A stretch of DNA of 64,000 bases from Naematelia aurantialba. Its lineage: Eukaryota; Basidiomycota; Tremellomycetes; Tremellales; Naemateliaceae. This document shows, in pieces, positions 59,478 through 64,000 of this stretch (position 1 is the first letter of the stretch; every line of letters starts with the position of its first letter). Where the stretch lies: contig JAKFAO010000004.1 of the NCBI GenBank assembly GCA_021527695.1, positions 496,001-560,000 on the forward strand. The letters run 5' to 3'. A program made the position numbers and the translations under genes. The notes under the pieces are model-generated. The model worked only from the letters and a program-made list of their open reading frames with translations. It did not search any database and was not told the DNA's origin.

Positions 59478-61273
59478 TCATCCCGACCTGGCCGCCTGAT
59501 CCCTGCTGCTGCCCCCTCGGCTGCTGGACCGTCCCTCAGCCTGTGCATGTCGTCTCGCCCTCTCCTTCTCCTTCTCTTTCTCTTTCTCCTTGTCCTTGTC
59601 CTTATCTGTATCCTCCTTCTCTTCCGGAGGCGGCTTCGGTGCGTCAGGGAGGAAGTAGGCGATGAGTTTCGTGGCTCCCTACGTATCAGCCATTGGCGAG
59701 ATTCGCCCTCTGACGAGGCGGATGGTAGCCCTGTCGCCAAGGCACCGAATGTAGGGTTACGTGAAATCCTATGGACAATGTGGGGTGGGTGGGGGTACTG
59801 ATTTGTGGCAGTTGGGCTTGGAGGAAGGAGAGCGGTGGGTATCTGAGCCTGAGGTTACTTGGCCCCAGATTGGCTCCGTTCGGTAGTGGCGACTGGGCGA
59901 CTCGACTCACCGATACCGCCGGGCGCACCTCTCGTGAGCTGATGCGCTTCTCAAGCTCGATCGAGCTGTACAGCACCACAGAGAAGATGAGCTTGACCTG
60001 AGTACGTGGACCTATCAGCCAAGAGCGGAACCAGCAGAGTGACGAGGAGAGGCGTGGAGGGGGAGGAACAGCGAGCAGGAGATATGGGGACAGGATCGGA
60101 ACTGGGACCTGCAGAATACATGGCGTTATATGCTGCGTCTCAGGGAAGGTAAAGATGCGACTGTGAGGCGCAAAATGAACAGCAAAGAGGATACAGAAGA
60201 GCGAGCATGAGAGCTGGAGTGGGGCGGATACATAAACTGGCAACTGGAGACTTAGAGTGGCAACTGAAACTAACCTGTGGCCACCAAGTCAACTCTCTGA
60301 CCGAGTCGCCAAAAAAGCCGGACTCCAGGTAATCGATCGGCACGAGGATCGTCCAGAATGCGAGCCTGTGCTAGTCAGTCGTGAACACGGGGGGAAGCAG
60401 GTCGGGATGAGTGATGCCCGGGATGCCGTCCCACATGACCCAGGGGAAAGAGATCCGACGTGCGAGTGCCAATTATGGCTGTCGCGCTGTTGTTGACAGC
60501 GAGATGTCGATGGACTCCGGTCGAGGACGAGAGGGCGATATACTCAAATTCCAAGTGGTACAGGAAGCTGGAGGGGGGAGGTGCAGACGCAGACGCACCA
60601 CATGAACCGACTCTCCCCCGTATACACCGCCCTCGAAGACTGCACCAAGGGAACCCCATATTGCAGTGGGTACGGCAGGAGGAAATGCAAGTACCACGGG
60701 ACGAGGTACCAGAATGCCAAGTGGGCGATGATGAAGGGTGCGAGAGCGGCGTGTGGCGGGGCGAACGAGGTCGAGGGAACTTCGTATAGCGGACGACAGC
60801 GGTCTTTGATCTACACCACCCAGAGCTGTCAGCACCTGCCTCACACACTGACCAAAGCTGGGCCAATGTAGCTGTTTCTGTTTCGTGCTCGATGCTCGGT
60901 TGCCGAGCTCCACCGAAGCAGCAAGTCTTCATGGACAGATAGGACACGTCCCAAGACGTCGGTGGATGTTTAGTCGGGAGTTGGAGCATGAGTAAGGGGA
61001 GGGGAACCAGGAGGGAAGGACAGTAGTTGCAGGGAACTCGGAGAGCAGTGGACGTACGAGCGCATCCACCACCCCGCCCGCAGAAACCTCATGCGCCTTG
61101 CTGTTCTTTCCTTCTTTCTCCCTCCTCTCAAGCTCTTTCTCCTCCCTCTCCTCCTTGGCCTCAGCAGCCAGGTCGCGCAGGTACTGCTCCGCCAGACGTT
61201 GCTGGTTCACCACTGCTTGCGAGATGGGCTCCCATGCTGTTAGCGTGGCGACGTCGAGCCCGTCTGCTGGCAT
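59478..61273 (-). CDS. Multi-pass membrane protein of unknown family
   Basis: Starts MPADGLDVATLTAWEPISQA, then a charged helix (EAKEEREEKELERREKEGKN). Exons joined by short introns give hydrophobic stretches AALAPFIIAHLAFWYLVPWY with LHFLLPYPLQYG, RISFPWVMWDGIPGIT, LAFWTILVPIDYLESGFFGD and VKLIFSVVLYSSIELEKRIS. The tail is GATKLIAYFLPDAPKPPPEE followed by a Lys-Asp/Lys-Glu repeat (DTDKDKDKEKEKEKEKER) and an Arg/Ser-rich end. At least four membrane helices and two charged cytosolic ends are likely. No family was recognised; a faint resemblance to REEP/Yop1 layout was noted but not convincing. Exon order rests on frame continuity and acceptors such as GACTAGCACAG. Stop TGA at 59478-59480. Confidence 0.5.
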
Positions 61274-61600
61274 CGTCTAGGTGTGTGGTGCTTCTTCAAC
61301 CCAATGATCTGCCCTTCTAGCTCGGCAAGCAACTATCAAGACTGTCAGTACCCTAGAGTGAGTATTCAGTAGACAGGTCCACACGTAGGTGAGATGTTTC
61401 ACGAGCTAGATAAGCAGCGGGCCGGGTAAAGCTGATGACAGCAACGCTCCTTTGAGGCCACTTCCTTTCACCAAAACAACTTGCAAGGCCAGACTGTACT
61501 CAACTCCTGGCATGCTTGCAGGCTTGCCCTCCGCCTACTGTCACCTCACTGAAACTCCCCTTCGGAGCCCTGGAATTCCCACTCGCCGAGCCGAGCGGGC
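61274..61600. other. Intergenic, 5' of membrane protein and 3' of polyol dehydrogenase
   Basis: About 330 bases with no gene, repeat or clear TATA box; it must contain the membrane-protein promoter. Confidence 0.5.
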
Positions 61601-63304
61601 TTAGGCCTCCTGGTTCTTGACGATGACCTTGATCTCATCGCCGCTCGCCACCGCCTCGAACGCCTCAGTACTAGCCGACAGCGGGAGGACCTTTGTGATG
61701 AGCTGTTTCAGATCGACCACACCGCGCGACAAGAGGTCAATGGCGGCAGGGAAGCATGACGCAGTGTACCGCGTGATCCCGCGCACGTCGATCTCCTTGT
61801 TCGTCACTGCGAGAGTAGGGAACGAGTTGGTCTGGTTGTGGCTCAGTCCGACGGCCAGGTCTACCGAGTCACAGTCAGCGCGCGACTCTCCGCCTCGCTT
61901 CCCCTTTCGGGAAGTATAGCCAAATAATTGAATCAAGGACAAGGGGAATAGGACATATAAGACGTACAGATTCCTCCTTGTTTCGTGACAGCCACACCTA
62001 GCAGACCGGCGTCTTCGGCACCGCTGGCTTCGACCATGCGATCCACACCTTCTTCCGCTGTGAGGCCGGCCTCTTCGATGTACTTTGCCGCTCGTAGCTT
62101 CGCCCATTCCCATTTCCAGTCTCCAGCAGGAACGTTGTGCTCGTCGTCCGCGGCGGTCGCCGCCCTGCTCTCGCCATCCGCCAAGCCCGCCCCGCTTGGC
62201 GCCTCCGAGACCTTCTCCACCAAGTCATGATTGTGGCCGTTGGCAGTAGGCGCAGGGATCGGGGTGGAGGGCAGCGCGTCGACGAGGAAGACGTGGTCGA
62301 TGATGGGCCGGCCTGTGATGGGCGAGATGTACTTGCGGGCAAACTCAACTCGGGACGGTTTGATATCGAATGCGATGATCTTGCGCGCAGAGTATGCATG
62401 TGCGACTGCAGCAGTGATCAGGCCGATTGGTCCGCATCCCCTAGCTGGTGTCAGCACCGGCACACTTGCAGATGGTGCAAACCAGCTCCGACTCACATGA
62501 TGGCCAAGGTCTGGTGGGCTCGTAGATCCACACGTTTGCCAATTTGGACGCCGATCTGCGCCACGTCAGGCCCACGCACACATCCTCTGCAGGGACTATC
62601 ACCCAAGGGCACTCACGGCAAGAGGTTGGATGCTCCCGGCTTCTTCCCAACTGATGTTCTCGGGGATGTGCGGCGCCATGTCCGACGGCAAAGCAAAGAA
62701 CTTGGACAACGAGCCTACGGACCCCGGCGAGCCGCAGTACCTCATATCTGACGATCACATCTATCAGACATCTGATGACACTGCTGGTAGGCTTGACACA
62801 TACCGAGGCAGATATTCGAGCGGCCTGTCTTGCAATTGATGCAGCGCCGACAGGGCAGTCCTGGCTCAACTGGCCACTGTCAGGCTAGACTACGAGAGAC
62901 GGAAGGTGAGGAGGGACGGGGGACGCACTCGCGACGCGGTCTCCGATCTTGTGCGTTGTGACGAGATCTCCGACGGCAATGACTTCTCCAGAGCTCTCAT
63001 GTCCCATGACGATAGGCTCGGTGACCGGCCGACCGCCGACACCGCCTGCCACATAATTATGCAGATCTGACCCGCAGATCCCTATCGTCCGTCAGTATAC
63101 GATGTATCTGTCTGAAGATGCGCATTTAAGCTTACCTGTAGCGACGACTTTGACAAAGACACCATCGGGCTGCAGAATAGGTAATGGCGTGGACTCGACC
63201 GAGATGGTCCGTTTTTTCAGGAGCACGCACGACGTGTTTGGCGGCAGGTTGAGCGATGTCACCTGTGGCGGCTGGACCTTGTTGAGAAAGTGAAACGACG
63301 ACAT
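61601..63304 (-). CDS. Zinc-dependent polyol dehydrogenase (xylitol/sorbitol/arabinitol type)
   Basis: A medium-chain dehydrogenase that oxidises a polyol to a ketose with NAD, in pentose or hexitol catabolism. The start MSSFHFLNKVQPPQVTSLNL is followed by ICGSDLHNYVAGG (catalytic Cys), VMGHESSGEVIAVGD (His-Glu), VEPGLPCRRCINCKTGRSNI (structural-zinc cysteines) and PENISWEEAGSIQPLAV. The Rossmann half has LAIMGCGPIGLITAAVAHAY and AFDIKPSRVEFARKY. It ends AFEAVASGDEIKVIVKNQEA with TAA at 61601-61603. An unusual insertion of about 60 residues (VDALPSTPIPAPTANGHNHD to PAGDWKWEW) sits after the second Rossmann strand. About five short introns. Xylitol dehydrogenase is the most likely specificity, not proven. 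Confidence 0.88.
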
Positions 63305-63704
63305 GACAGCTGGACTGGTCTATGCTCTTTACTGCTCTAGATCGTTGCGTTTAGTCGTCTCTAGGATACCAACGCTCCACGACTTGTCCTCGTCTGACAA
63401 GGTGTGCTTTGGAACATCGGATTCGGACTTCGGTCCGGGCCGGAAACCGGCATTCAGCGGGGGTCACCCCGCGGGGCATTTTAGTAATGACGTGTCACCT
63501 TGCTGATAACGGAAGCAAATATATCACTAATCTGAAACTCGAGTCTATGCGTTGTAGGAATCCAAAATTCCATTCTGGGTCTCATCGACTTGCGTTGCCC
63601 AAGCTTGCATGCTAGGTCGCCAACCAAGCACTCGCAGGCTGATATATCACGTACTTGGATTCAGAACCCAGCTTGCCTCTTCCGCGCGTCTCCCAAAGCG
63701 TCCC
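63305..63704. promoter_or_regulatory. Divergent promoter, polyol dehydrogenase / HisRS
   Basis: A 400-base interval with a GC-rich stretch (GGGGTCACCCCGCGGGG, about 63460-63476) and TGACGTGTCA (63488-63497), an imperfect palindrome close to the bZIP/CRE core. No TATA box seen. Confidence 0.35.
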
Positions 63705-64000
63705 ATGTCGTCCATTCCCGACCGCATTGCAGCGCTCCAAGCGCGCATCAAGGAGCTCAAAGTCGCCAAGCAAGATGCGAGCGCCGAGGTGGACGAGATG
63801 AAAGCGCTCAAGGCACAGCTTGGAGATCAGAAGAAGGATACCGGCCACGAGCTGCTGCTCAAGACTCCCAAGGGGACGGTGGACCACAAGCCCGAGACAG
63901 CATTGTTGCGGAAGAAGATCTTTGGAACCCTCGAGAGCATCTTTGTCAAGTACGGAGCCAGCACGATCGACACGCCCGTGTTTGAGTTGAAGGAGATCCT
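63705..64000 (+). CDS. HTS1: Histidyl-tRNA synthetase, 5' part only
   Basis: The protein begins MSSIPDRIAALQARIKELKV, a WHEP-like helical segment, and continues KTPKGTVDHKPETALLRKKI and YGASTIDTPVFELKEIL, the class II HisRS entry block (TPKGT-D...TPVFE). HisRS charges tRNA-His in the cytosol and, in many fungi, in mitochondria from the same gene. The ATG at 63705 is the first in frame. The reading frame is open to the window end, so the remainder lies outside. Confidence 0.88.
   Translation, partial: MSSIPDRIAALQARIKELKVAKQDASAEVDEMKALKAQLGDQKKDTGHELLLKTPKGTVDHKPETALLRKKIFGTLESIFVKYGASTIDTPVFELKEI

Overview
The window is nuclear DNA from a fungus. The genes are split by many very short introns (about 35-50 nt, GT...CTNAC...YAG). 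The recognisable products are HOG1, Mga2/Spt23, OPA3, the GARP subunit Vps54, a mitochondrial PheRS and an Ade4. The dense short introns, the RNA-dependent RNA polymerase and a BAH-type DNA methyltransferase point to a basidiomycete, perhaps a tremellomycete-like yeast; the exact lineage cannot be fixed from this sequence alone. All exon structures are inferred by eye from splice signals and frame continuity.

Layout. 1-1845 (-): partial extended SDR reductase. About 2440-12850: a decaying DNA transposon whose main gene (-) reads AT-hook, MULE-type DDE transposase, SWIM zinc finger, ubiquitin-specific protease (USP), Ulp1-type SUMO protease. It carries a convergent zinc-finger/coiled-coil gene (+) and oppositely oriented 20-bp repeat arrays near both ends. 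12943-15111 (+): mitochondrial carrier. 16882-20876 (+): Mga2/Spt23 transcription factor. 21426-26113 (-): RNA-dependent RNA polymerase. 26677-28503 (+): mitochondrial PheRS. 28830-30469 (+): OPA3. 31310-32877 (+): HOG1. 33647-34452 (-): small tail-anchored protein rich in minisatellites. 34917-38307 (+): BAH/C5 DNA methyltransferase. 38616-42361 (-): VPS54. 42672-44938 (+): ADE4. 45575-51743 (+): tandem array of five single-exon, fast-diverging paralogs of unknown function. 52318-54616 (-): GABA/choline-type permease. 55372-58718 (+): RhoGAP. 59478-61273 (-): multi-pass membrane protein of unknown function. 61601-63304 (-): polyol dehydrogenase. 63705-64000 (+): start of histidyl-tRNA synthetase.

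Two regions stand out. The first is the composite transposon, which joins a transposase to two different ubiquitin-like-modifier proteases and shows two in-frame stops and one apparent frameshift. The second is the five-gene orphan family between ADE4 and the permease, recognisable only by a few shared motifs. The window also encodes an RdRP (RNA silencing) and a DNA methyltransferase (cytosine methylation), both usual genome-defence functions, and one of the transposon's stops is a CGA-to-TGA change of the kind expected from deamination of methylated CpG. That link is an inference. Tandem repeats are abundant in introns and intergenic DNA.
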